Positions 1 through 7,766 of a stretch of 64,000 nucleotides of DNA are shown one piece after another. Source of the stretch: Planctomycetaceae bacterium (GTDB lineage: Bacteria; Planctomycetota; Planctomycetia; Pirellulales; Pirellulaceae); assembly GCA_012729315.1 (NCBI GenBank), contig JAAYDI010000063.1, positions 62,001 through 126,000 on the forward strand. The letters are read 5' to 3'. Under the pieces are notes generated by a model. It did not search any database, had not been told where the DNA came from, and saw nothing but the letters and a program-made list of their open reading frames with translations. Position 1 is the first letter of the stretch; every line of letters begins with the position of its first letter. Both the position numbers and the translations under genes were made by a program.

Positions 1-2
1 AT

Positions 3-1037
3 GCGATCTGCCTGGATCCCGCCACCGGCGCGACGCGCTGGAAGCGTCTGCTGTTGCCGAAGCCCAACCGTCATTTTGCCTGGGGGCCGGTCACGTCGCC
101 GGTAGTGGATGAGGACCGCCTGTACGTCGTGCCGTACGACACCTTCGAAAAGGACGTGTGGGAGGTACGGTGTCCCATCATCTGTCTGCGGACCGACGGC
201 ACGGAACTGTGGCGCGCGGACCAGACGTTCTGGGCCACGGAAGCCTCGACGCCGCTGGTCGTCGGGGACACGTTGTACGTATCGGCCGACAACCCGCATC
301 GCGTCGTCCTCGTGGCGCTCGACAAGTACACCGGCGAGCTCCGCTGGTCGACCGTGGCGGAATCGGACAAGCAGAACGAGCTGGGTGCTCCGGCCTCGCT
401 CACCTATCAGGAAGTCGATGGGGTACCGCAGGTGATCGTAGCCACGTACGGCACCTGCGAAGTGCTGGGGGTCCATGCCGAGACGGGCGAGATCATGTGG
501 CGCTATCCCTACCCTGCCGACATCGCCATCGGTCTGGTCAGTACACCGGTCGCCGTCGGATCGCGACTGTTCGTCTGTGGCGGCGAAGGCAAAGGCAAGG
601 ACTTTGCCGTTTGCCTGCAGATGAGTGCCGCGGATGGCCGGATCAGCTGCCGGGAGCTCTACTTGACCACGGAGCTGCAGAACAACATGTACAACACGGT
701 CGCGATCTATCAGGACGCGGTGTTTGGGTTCGGTGGTGGTGCGCGCGCGGGGAGCCTCCAGTGTACGAACCTGGACGACGGTCGCCTGGTGTGGGAGCAC
801 AAGCACCGCGACTGGACCAAGGACCAGAACCTGGTTGTGGCCGACGGACTGATCTTCGCCATCACGAGCGGGGGGGAACTGGTACTGGCGGAAGCCACCC
901 GCGCGGGATATCACGAACTGGGGCGGGTCAAGGTGCCGGCCGATCTGGACAAGCCGCAGCAGCCGACGATTGCCAACGGTCGGCTGTACATCCGGGGCAC
1001 GGACACGGTGGTGTGCTACCAGGTCGGTGCGCCGTAA
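3..1037 (+). CDS. PQQ-like beta-propeller repeat protein (5' end outside window)
   Basis: Partial gene: the frame is open from the first complete codon at base 3, so the N-terminus lies to the left of the window, and it ends at TAA 1035-1037. The visible part reads as repeated propeller blades with the usual pattern of a hydrophobic strand followed by a D-x-x-T/D-G turn and a tryptophan, such as CLDPATGATRW, ALDKYTGELRW and GVHAETGEIMWRY. This is typical of PQQ-binding-like WD40-type propellers that planctomycetes export in large numbers. No heme or cytochrome motif is visible, so a quinoprotein dehydrogenase activity is not shown; many members probably only bind ligands or scaffold. A broken oxidoreductase gene lies on the opposite strand about 50 bases downstream. 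Confidence 0.85.
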   Translation, partial: AICLDPATGATRWKRLLLPKPNRHFAWGPVTSPVVDEDRLYVVPYDTFEKDVWEVRCPIICLRTDGTELWRADQTFWATEASTPLVVGDTLYVSADNPHRVVLVALDKYTGELRWSTVAESDKQNELGAPASLTYQEVDGVPQVIVATYGTCEVLGVHAETGEIMWRYPYPADIAIGLVSTPVAVGSRLFVCGGEGKGKDFAVCLQMSAADGRISCRELYLTTELQNNMYNTVAIYQDAVFGFGGGARAGSLQCTNLDDGRLVWEHKHRDWTKDQNLVVADGLIFAITSGGELVLAEATRAGYHELGRVKVPADLDKPQQPTIANGRLYIRGTDTVVCYQVGAP

Positions 1038-1089
1038 AGGGGGCGCGGCGCGCGAGTTGCCCGGCATGCGGCGCACACAGCGGCCCACA

Positions 1090-1257
1090 TGCGCCATAAC
1101 CCTGGGTGACGTGCAGCCGCTGCAGCGCCGCCGCGCGCCCCTGCGGGTCCGCGTCCGCCACCGCCACGATCTCGCAGCCGGGAATGTTCCGCCACACCTC
1201 ATCGAGGCCGTGGCCGTAGTCCCCTCGGCCTGTGTGTCCGATCACGGCAACTCGCAT
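1090..1257 (-). pseudogene. N-terminal fragment of a Gfo/Idh/MocA-type oxidoreductase
   Basis: Reading from ATG 1257 on the minus strand gives about 55 residues of a clear nucleotide-binding fold: MRVAVIGHTGRGDYGHGLD, then a strand EIVAVADADPQGRAAALQRL ending near QGYG. This matches the first beta-alpha-beta unit of Gfo/Idh/MocA oxidoreductases (normally about 350-450 residues). After that the frame loses all family resemblance, becomes Cys/Pro/Arg-rich and runs antisense into the 3' end of the propeller gene. Only about 50 bases separate the break from that gene, so the missing 300 or more codons are most simply explained by deletion. A GGAGGT lies 13 bases upstream of the ATG. Not expected to be functional. 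Confidence 0.7.
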
Positions 1258-1517
1258 GGTATCCACAGCAGACCTCCATTCGGGGAAGAGGCAACAGGTG
1301 ACAGGCGGGCGCACGTGGTATTCTAGTACATGGGGGCGACGTTCGACATCGAGAGGCAGAGTGTCTGCTAAGGGCGACGCCCGCATCCCCGGGCCCGGGA
1401 CCTCTTCCGCTGGACGCGCGATCGTGCGACATTAGTGCATGGCGAGCTGGTCCCCCGTGACTGACGGTCCGGTTCGATGATGACTGCCTGCAAGAGAACT
1501 GCTGACGAGGAGCTGCC

Positions 1518-2450
1518 ATGAAAGACCCATTTGTTGCGCACACGCTCGGGGAGGTCAGTCAGCGCCGTATTCGCGACGACGTGTACCACTTGGCCTCCAA
1601 CCCGCTGCCGATGCGCAAACTGAACCTGACGTTGCCGAATCACGAGAAGAGCACGCTCGAGGAAGCCGACGACTTTCTGGCCGGGCAGTTGGAGGCCTGC
1701 GGTTACACGGTCAGGCGAGAGGGGATGCGTGTGCAGGCCTACCGGTGCGACACCAGCAAGCCGAAGGCCCACCAGTACTCGCCGCCGGCCCCTGAGGATC
1801 CGTGGTACACGGCCTACAATCTCCTCGCCGAACGCCGCGGGGAGTCGGTGCCGGAAGAGATCATCGTGCTGCTGGCACACAAGGACTCGCAGAGCTGGGT
1901 CCACTCGCCCGGCGCTTACGACAATGCGGTGGGCACCGCGGCGATCCTGGAGATTGCCCGGATCGTCGCCCAGCTCGAGTTGCGGCGCACCGTCCGCTTC
2001 CTGTGGTGCAACGAAGAACACTCGCCCTGGACGAGCGTGCTGGCGGCCAACAACATGCGCCAGCGCCAGGACAATCTGGTGGCTGTGTTCAACACCGACA
2101 GCCTGGGGGGCAAGAGCCAGCAAGACATTGATGCCGGCGTGAAGACGAATGCGACACTCTACACCGTCGACGAGGGCAAGACCCTGGCCGACCTGATGAC
2201 GCACGTGATCGAGACCTACTCGCTCGGCCTGCGCCAGACGGTGGTCAAACGCGAGCACCCCGGTGACGACGATGGCTCGTTCGTCAATGCCGGCTACGGC
2301 CGCACCATTGTGAACCTGGGGTCGTTTCCCTACACCGACCCGAATTACCACACGGAAGAGGACGTGGTGGACAAGGTTGACTACGAGAACGTGTTCCTGG
2401 CCACCCAGGCGATCCTGGCCGCCGTGTTGCACGTCGACCGGGAGTTGTGA
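1518..2450 (+). CDS. M28-family zinc peptidase
   Basis: 310-residue protein of the M28 (aminopeptidase Y / glutaminyl cyclase-like) fold. The expected metal and catalytic residues can be followed in order: His121 in HKDS, Asp135 in GAYDNAVG (bridging metal ligand), the Glu166-Glu167 pair in NEEHSP (general base plus ligand), Asp194 in NTDS and His278 in NYHTEED. It therefore probably removes N-terminal residues from peptides, or hydrolyses a related amide, using two zinc ions. No signal peptide or membrane segment is seen, so a cytoplasmic location is likely; many M28 enzymes are exported. The start is supported by GAGGAG five bases before ATG. It appears monocistronic. Confidence 0.85.
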   Translation: MKDPFVAHTLGEVSQRRIRDDVYHLASNPLPMRKLNLTLPNHEKSTLEEADDFLAGQLEACGYTVRREGMRVQAYRCDTSKPKAHQYSPPAPEDPWYTAYNLLAERRGESVPEEIIVLLAHKDSQSWVHSPGAYDNAVGTAAILEIARIVAQLELRRTVRFLWCNEEHSPWTSVLAANNMRQRQDNLVAVFNTDSLGGKSQQDIDAGVKTNATLYTVDEGKTLADLMTHVIETYSLGLRQTVVKREHPGDDDGSFVNAGYGRTIVNLGSFPYTDPNYHTEEDVVDKVDYENVFLATQAILAAVLHVDREL

Positions 2451-2518
2451 TCGGCCGGATACCGGCTCCCGTCGACCTGGCAGCGGCGGCAACTCGTTTC
2501 TGGCGTGCGGGCGTACGG

Positions 2519-2540
2519 CACGGCCTACTTGTTGGCCGTG
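2519..2540. repeat. Hairpin repeat, copy 1 (inverted)
   Basis: Stem CACGGCC / GGCCGTG (7 bp) around the 8-base loop TACTTGTT. The loop is the reverse complement of the AACAAGTA loop in the copies at 3042-3105, so this is the same element in opposite orientation. It lies in the 680-base gap between the M28 peptidase and the Gfo/Idh/MocA gene, in which I see no gene. Confidence 0.6.
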
Positions 2541-2551
2541 TGACGTGAAGT

Positions 2552-2760
2552 CCGTAGGGTGTGACGAGCTCGCGTCACGCGCTCCATCCACCGTCACGCG
2601 GCCGTGCCGCGAGCGATGCCACACCATGGCGTTGCAGGTGGGTGGTGCAACCGCGCTCGCCGGCACGGCACCGATTGCCGCTCACATGGTGTGACTGCGC
2701 TCGCCGGCGACTGTTGTGATTGTGGGGGCATTCTTGTGGCGAGCTGGTCACACCCTACCG
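2552..2760. repeat. Imperfect 22-bp inverted repeat pair bounding 165 bases
   Basis: Left arm 2552-2573 and right arm 2739-2760 are inverted copies matching at 20 of 22 positions. Smaller inverted pieces lie inside, for example CACACCATGG near 2619-2629 against CATGGTGTG near 2685-2693, so the whole segment could fold as a branched hairpin. No coding frame inside looks real. It resembles a small non-autonomous palindromic element, but no transposase or target duplication was recognised. Confidence 0.5.
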
Positions 2761-3041
2761 GATGCCGGATCAGCGCGGCGTCTGTGGCTCGGCCGACATG
2801 TTCTCGGGCGCGCGTACCCACGGGTGGCGCCGCGAGGCGCGGCTTACCCCGGGCTGTGATAGGGGCGCCGCGCTACGGCTCAAGACGGCAGGTCGCGTGG
2901 CGCGAACAGGTCACGAAACGTGACTTCCATCGACACACGAACAAAACGCGATTGCTGCCACGATACCAGTTGCTTTTCACGTGCATGTGGCGTAAATAAT
3001 GCAACTGGAGAGTAAGTCGTGGCACACGGTCCGCTCCTTCA

Positions 3042-3105
3042 GCACGGCTAACAAGTAAGTCACACCGACATGCTTCTTCGGCACGGCTAACAAGTAAGCC
3101 GTGCC
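3042..3105. repeat. Hairpin repeat, copies 2 and 3 (direct)
   Basis: An 18-base block, GCACGGCTAACAAGTAAG, occurs at 3042-3059 and again at 3081-3098, 39 bases apart. The second copy is a perfect hairpin: GGCACGGCT (3080-3088), loop AACAAGTA, AGCCGTGCC (3097-3105), a 9-bp stem. In the first copy the right arm has decayed. A half copy (AGTAAGTCGTGGCACACGG) is visible at about 3011-3029. The cluster ends about 25 bases from the 3' end of the minus-strand oxidoreductase gene; there is no T-run, so it is not a classical terminator. Confidence 0.65.
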
Positions 3106-3129
3106 ACACGGAACAGCTTGGGCGGCAGG

Positions 3130-4386
3130 TCAGCTCTTGAGTCCCTGGAGGTCGATCTCGAGCTTCTCGTTGCTGGCCAACAGTTGGTCCCAGTACACGA
3201 CCTCGCCGAGGTAGGCGGACGTGCGGCCGAGGATGGTGACCAGGTTGCTGCGCACACTTTCCGGCACGGTCGTGTTCGCACACTCCTGGGCCAGGATGCT
3301 CCGGTGGAACGTGGCGATATTGGCTACGGCCCCTTCCTCATAGATGGCCGGTGACGAGCCACCCCGGTAGAAGTTGTTGCCGCGGATGAGCACCTGGCCG
3401 CCGTAGCTGGTTTCCAGCACACCTTCGGTGCCGAACATCCGGTTGAGAATACCTTCGGGCTGCGTGCCGTGCCCGGCGAACTGCCGCGAGCTGAACGCGA
3501 TGCCGACATTGTCGGGGTACTGGAACGTGACACTGAACGTGTCCCAGCAGTCGCCGAAGTCGCGCACTTTGCGCCCGCCGGTGCCGAACGCGCACACGGG
3601 GGGCTGCCCCATGATCCAGCTGGCGACGTCGAGCGTGTGGATGTTCTGTTCGGTAATGATATCGCCGGACAGCACCTGATCGAGTCCCCAGGCCCGCAGG
3701 CGGCTCTCGGGATTCGTCTTGGCCTCCTTGGCGAAGTCAATCTGTCCCATCCAGGGCACGTCGGCATGGTAGGTCGCTTCGCCGAACGCGAACTTGCCGA
3801 TTGCACCTTCGTGTACGCGGCGCAGCGCCTCCATGTAGAACGGGTCGGAGCGCGTCTGGAAATCGACCAGGAAGCACAGCCCCTTGCTGGTCGCCTGCTT
3901 GCCGCTCTCCTCGACACTCTGGCAGCCCGGCACGTCGACGGCGATGGGTTTGGCCAGATAGACATGCTTCCCCGCCGCGACCCCCGCGGCCGCCTGCTCC
4001 GGATGGAAGTAGGGGGGGGATTCCACGACGATGGCGTCCAGCTTCTGCTCCAGCATGCGGTGGTATCCCGCCAGACCGGCATAGCGCGCCTCGGGCTTCA
4101 CGTCCAGCTTGGCACCGAAATCATCCAGGCGGTCCTGGAAGTAGTCGGCGGCCGCCACGATATTGTAGCCGCCATGCTTCTGGAACAACGCAGCGATCCA
4201 GCTGCCGCGTCCGCCGCAGCCGATGACGCCGATATCGACTTTCTCGTTGGCCTGATAGCCCGCGACCAGTTCGGGACGCAGGATCGTGAAGCCCGCGGCT
4301 GCGGCTCCGGCGCCGGCCAGGAAGCTGCGCCGGGAACACCAGGCGGCACGGCAGGATTGGTTCTCGGTCGTGTTCACGTTCGACAT
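3130..4386 (-). CDS. Tat-exported Gfo/Idh/MocA-family oxidoreductase
   Basis: 418-residue protein. A twin-arginine signal (CSRRSFLAGAG, then an Ala/Gly-rich hydrophobic stretch) lies near residues 17-35, followed by the NAD(P)-binding motif VIGCGGRGSW. The usual E-K-P lysine motif of the family is present as LAKPIAVDV. Family members oxidise or reduce sugars, inositols or sugar acids with NAD(P); exported planctomycete members are thought to hold their cofactor tightly, as in GH109-type glycosidases. The start at ATG 4386 follows GGAGATAG and keeps the Tat motif near the N-terminus; the longer reading from 4449 would overlap the upstream gene. It lies 25 bases downstream of a discoidin-like secreted protein on the same strand, so the two are probably co-transcribed. 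Confidence 0.87.
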   Translation of the reverse strand: MSNVNTTENQSCRAAWCSRRSFLAGAGAAAAGFTILRPELVAGYQANEKVDIGVIGCGGRGSWIAALFQKHGGYNIVAAADYFQDRLDDFGAKLDVKPEARYAGLAGYHRMLEQKLDAIVVESPPYFHPEQAAAGVAAGKHVYLAKPIAVDVPGCQSVEESGKQATSKGLCFLVDFQTRSDPFYMEALRRVHEGAIGKFAFGEATYHADVPWMGQIDFAKEAKTNPESRLRAWGLDQVLSGDIITEQNIHTLDVASWIMGQPPVCAFGTGGRKVRDFGDCWDTFSVTFQYPDNVGIAFSSRQFAGHGTQPEGILNRMFGTEGVLETSYGGQVLIRGNNFYRGGSSPAIYEEGAVANIATFHRSILAQECANTTVPESVRSNLVTILGRTSAYLGEVVYWDQLLASNEKLEIDLQGLKS

Positions 4387-4411
4387 GGTTCTATCTCCGA
4401 ATCTCCGAAAT

Positions 4412-5080
4412 TCATTCCGCGGGTTTGGCAAACACTTCGACTTCCACATAGTGATTCAGACTGTTGGCCGTGTTGCGGCGGCTGTACAAACGTACGTACC
4501 GGCCCGTTACCCCCCGAGCGTCGATCAGCTTGCCCTGGTAGGTCTCGATGTACGGACGGTCCTTCCCGACCCCCAGCTTGGCGGATGCGTCGGTGTCGTT
4601 GTTGTACACGGTCTGGACGTTCTGCGTGAACTGCTCGTCATCCGCCACCTGCACGATCACGTCCTCATAGCTGCGCGCTTCCCGGAAGAAATGCCAGACA
4701 TACACGCCGTAGATCCGCATGGGCTGCTCCAGATCGATCTGGACCCACTGCACGCCCGGTGACAGCTCGACATACGCTTCCTCCGTCCCCTCCTTGTTGC
4801 CGTCGGTGACGAACTCCAGCTTGCCGATGATCGGATCCGACTCGCTGGACGTCACCTTCTTGCCCCGTGCGACGTTCGTGGTGCCTTCGGGCACGAGCAG
4901 TTCGGGGGCCTTGTCCGACGGGGGTTCCAGGTTGGGATACAGCCGCGCGAGGACATCGGGGGGAGTGCCTGCCAGGACCTCGCGCGGGAGATCCGTCTGC
5001 AGCGGCACCTTCTTCTCTTCCGCAATACCCAGGCCTGCCAACCAGGCCAGCGCGACCAGAAACGCAGTGCAACGAAGCAT
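4412..5080 (-). CDS. Secreted discoidin (F5/8 type C)-like protein
   Basis: 222 residues with a Sec signal peptide (MLRCTAFLVALAWLAGLGIA). From about residue 68 the protein reads like a galactose-binding/discoidin jelly roll: NVARGKKVTSSESD, WVQIDLEQPMRIYGVYVW, then TGRYVRLYSRRN and a final VEVEVFAKP strand. Such domains bind carbohydrate at the cell surface or in the periplasm. It lies directly upstream of the Tat oxidoreductase and 32 bases downstream of a glycosyltransferase 2 gene, all on the minus strand, so a shared role in handling glycans is plausible but inferred. No catalytic motif was seen. Confidence 0.75.
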   Translation of the reverse strand: MLRCTAFLVALAWLAGLGIAEEKKVPLQTDLPREVLAGTPPDVLARLYPNLEPPSDKAPELLVPEGTTNVARGKKVTSSESDPIIGKLEFVTDGNKEGTEEAYVELSPGVQWVQIDLEQPMRIYGVYVWHFFREARSYEDVIVQVADDEQFTQNVQTVYNNDTDASAKLGVGKDRPYIETYQGKLIDARGVTGRYVRLYSRRNTANSLNHYVEVEVFAKPAE

Positions 5081-5112
5081 GTGATGCTTCCTCCTTTCAT
5101 GTCGAATTCGTA

Positions 5113-5985
5113 TTACCGGGCCGATTCAGTGGGTTGCTTACCATCATAATCCAATCTCAGCCGTTTGAGGCGGCGCCGGACCCGTTCCAGCCCGGCCAGA
5201 ATGCCGCACGCGTCCCGGCAGAGTCGCAGCCGGCTGCCCGGCCGTTCGGCCCAGTTGATGGCCACCTCGGCAATGCGGTAGTCCAGCTGCTGGGCCAGCG
5301 CCAGGATTTCGATGTCGAACAGATAGCCGTTTTCATGCGAGAGGGCGAACAGCCGCGCGGCGGCCTCGCGGCGGAACATCTTGAAGCCGCACTGCGTGTC
5401 ACGCACCGGCAAGCAGAAGAGACTGCGCGCCGTGGCGGCGAAGACGCGCCCCAGTATCGCTCGGCTCCAAAACCGCCGCCGTACCACCTGGCTATCGCCA
5501 GCGAGCCGCGAGCCGACGGCCACGTCCGCGCCAGCCTCCAGTGCCGCGCTGAGCCGGCGCTCTTCCTCGATCGGTGTCGCGCCGTCCGCATCCGCGAACA
5601 GGATCCGGTCCCCGCGCGCTGCCCGGACCCCGGTCCGCACCGCGGCCCCTTTGCCCTGGTTCCGCGGATGACGCAGGAACACGAACTGGGGCCACTCGCC
5701 GCAGATGGGGGTCAGCGTCTCCAGCAGGTGGTCGGCGCTGCCGTCATCGACGACAATGACCTCGTACGCCGCGGGGTACTGCATGTCAAAGTAGTGGCGG
5801 ATGGACGCGAGATACGGCGGCAGCCGCAGCGCCTCGTTGTACGCGGGTATCACCAACGACACGGTCAGGGACGCGGCATCCGACGGACTCGTGCCACCGT
5901 GATCCGCCACCGGCTCGCACCGCGGTGCCCGCACATGCTGTGAATCACCCGGTTCGCCAGCGGGAGTGCCACCTGACTCGCACAT
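5113..5985 (-). CDS. Family 2 glycosyltransferase (dolichyl-phosphate glucosyltransferase-like)
   Basis: 290 residues, GT-A fold. Motifs in order: SLVIPAYNE (about 43-51), VVDDGS (nucleotide-sugar site), ADADGATP (the DxD metal site), GSRL, and QCGFKMFRRE, which in this subfamily lies beside the acceptor site. The arrangement is close to ALG5/DPM1-type enzymes that transfer a sugar to a polyprenyl phosphate at the cytoplasmic face of the membrane. The usual C-terminal membrane segments of some relatives are missing. The first 40 residues are Gly/Pro-rich and may be overcalled; no better start stands out. It begins 21 bases from the divergent Agl23-like membrane protein, which suggests both act on lipid-linked sugars. 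Confidence 0.85.
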   Translation of the reverse strand: MCESGGTPAGEPGDSQHVRAPRCEPVADHGGTSPSDAASLTVSLVIPAYNEALRLPPYLASIRHYFDMQYPAAYEVIVVDDGSADHLLETLTPICGEWPQFVFLRHPRNQGKGAAVRTGVRAARGDRILFADADGATPIEEERRLSAALEAGADVAVGSRLAGDSQVVRRRFWSRAILGRVFAATARSLFCLPVRDTQCGFKMFRREAAARLFALSHENGYLFDIEILALAQQLDYRIAEVAINWAERPGSRLRLCRDACGILAGLERVRRRLKRLRLDYDGKQPTESAR

Positions 5986-6006
5986 GTCAGTACTCCACAG
6001 GATAAC

Positions 6007-7596
6007 ATGATCGTGAGGAATCGGATGTCAGCCAGACGCGCGTGGGGCCTTCTGCTCTGCTGGTTGTTGCTCATCGCCGGTGGGGCGGCGATTCGCATCC
6101 CCAGGCTCGATGCGCGGCCCATGCACGCGGACGAAGCGGTCCAGGCCGCGCGTTTCCGCGACTTGTGGATCACAGGACAGTACCGCTACGATCCGCATGA
6201 GTTTCACGGCCCGACGCTCATCTATGCCACGCTGCCATCTGTGCTGGCGGGAAACGCCGCCACGTTCGCGGACACAACGGAGGCGATGTACCGGGCGGTG
6301 CCGGTCGCCTTTGGGGTAGGATTGCTGTTCCTATTCTGGTTGCTCCGCGACGCGTTGGGAAGAGCCGGCAGCCTGTGGGCCACCCTGCTGGCGGGCTGTT
6401 CCCCCGCGTGCGTGTTTTACAGCCGATACTACATCCATGAAACATTGTTGGCCTTCTTCACGCTGGCCGCAATCGCATTGGGGTGGCGCTACGTGCGGAG
6501 CGGCCGGCTGGCCTGGTGCCTGGCTGCTGGAGCGGCCATCGGCCTGATGCAGGCAACGAAGGAGACTGCGGCCATCGCCTACCTGGCCGGGCTCGCCGCC
6601 CTGGCCGCCACCGTGCTGCCCGCCCGCCGCGCCGCCGGAGGTCCTCCTCGGGACCTGCCTGTTCGCTGCTGGCATCTCGCGCTGGGTGCCGCCGTGGCCG
6701 TGCTGGTGGCCATCACTCTGCTGTCGTCATTCTTCACTCATCCGCGCGGTATCGTGGATGGTGTGTTGACGTACGTGCCGTGGTTGAGTCGCGCGGGGGG
6801 CGCATCGCCCCATGTCCATCCGTGGCACTTCTACTTCCAGCGTCTGATCTGGTGGCGCGGCGGCGGCGCTGGGCCGCTCTGGTCCGAGGTTCTGATTGTG
6901 GGCCTGGCCGCCATCGGGTGCGCCGCCAGCGTTGGGTCCCGTCCACGCTGGCTCCGCGATGGGCACGCCGGTTTCCTCCGCTGGATGGCCTGGTACACCA
7001 TCGCTGCCGTCGTGATCTACACAGTGATTCCCTACAAGACACCCTGGTGCCTGCTGCAGTTCCTGCTGGGGATGATCGTGTTAGCCGGCGCGGGAGCCAC
7101 TGTGCTGTGTCGCGCGGTTCGCAGCCGGTACGCCGCCTTCGCGGTGGGAGTGTTGCTTGCAGTCGGGGCAGCGCACCTGGCCTGGCAAGCCTGTCGCGCC
7201 AGCTATTCTCTGGTAGCCGACCCGCGCAATCCGTACACGTATTCCCAGACCTCCACCGGCGCGGTGGAGCTGGGTGCGCAGCTGCAGGAGCTGGCGGAGT
7301 CGAGCGACCGGGGCTATCACACCCCGGTCAAAGTCGTGTGGAACGATCCATACTACTGGCCGTTGCCCTGGTACCTGCGGCGTTTCGCCGACGTCGAATT
7401 GTGGACCTCGTTACCCGCCGATGCGGCAGCGCCGCTGGTCATCGCCGCGCCGCAACACGACGCGCAGCTCACCACGCAACTCGAGGCGACTCATATCATG
7501 ACCGGCTATTTCGAGCTCCGCCCGCAGGTACTCGCAATGCTCTGGGTGCGGCTTGAGCTGTGGGAGCAGATGCTGCGCCGCCAGGGGCGGATCTGA
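6007..7596 (+). CDS. Agl23-like polytopic membrane protein (TIGR03663-type)
   Basis: 529 residues with about ten to twelve hydrophobic segments starting at WGLLLCWLLLIAGG. Near residue 38 it has RPMHADEAVQAA, and near residue 60 YDPHEFHGPTL; this acidic first loop after TM1 is the signature of the ArnT/PMT-like GT-C fold in the form annotated as 'flippase activity-associated protein Agl23'. GT-C proteins use polyprenyl-phosphate sugars outside the membrane. The last 150 residues are soluble. ATG 6007 is preceded by AGGA; ATG 6025, behind GAGGAA, is an equally good start and would remove six residues. The divergent GT2 gene makes a donor-plus-transferase pair plausible, but the true substrate is unknown. 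Confidence 0.8.
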   Translation: MIVRNRMSARRAWGLLLCWLLLIAGGAAIRIPRLDARPMHADEAVQAARFRDLWITGQYRYDPHEFHGPTLIYATLPSVLAGNAATFADTTEAMYRAVPVAFGVGLLFLFWLLRDALGRAGSLWATLLAGCSPACVFYSRYYIHETLLAFFTLAAIALGWRYVRSGRLAWCLAAGAAIGLMQATKETAAIAYLAGLAALAATVLPARRAAGGPPRDLPVRCWHLALGAAVAVLVAITLLSSFFTHPRGIVDGVLTYVPWLSRAGGASPHVHPWHFYFQRLIWWRGGGAGPLWSEVLIVGLAAIGCAASVGSRPRWLRDGHAGFLRWMAWYTIAAVVIYTVIPYKTPWCLLQFLLGMIVLAGAGATVLCRAVRSRYAAFAVGVLLAVGAAHLAWQACRASYSLVADPRNPYTYSQTSTGAVELGAQLQELAESSDRGYHTPVKVVWNDPYYWPLPWYLRRFADVELWTSLPADAAAPLVIAAPQHDAQLTTQLEATHIMTGYFELRPQVLAMLWVRLELWEQMLRRQGRI

Positions 7597-7766
7597 CCCG
7601 GGCGGCGACGGCACGCGCCACCCCCTGGGGCGGGCTCGAGCCCTATGCGAGCCGCCCCTGCCTCGTGCTGCGCTCCTGCCCGTCGCGCCGACTCGGTGGA
7701 ATCGGTACTGGGCACCTCAGCCCCCGCCATTGCCCCGGTGTGCGGCAGCGTGCGGCGGCCGGGAGC

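Noticed and set aside
928-1089. Continuation of the minus-strand frame after the Gfo/Idh/MocA fragment
   Set aside because: The residues are Cys/Pro/Arg-rich, lack any family match and are antisense to the end of the propeller gene.
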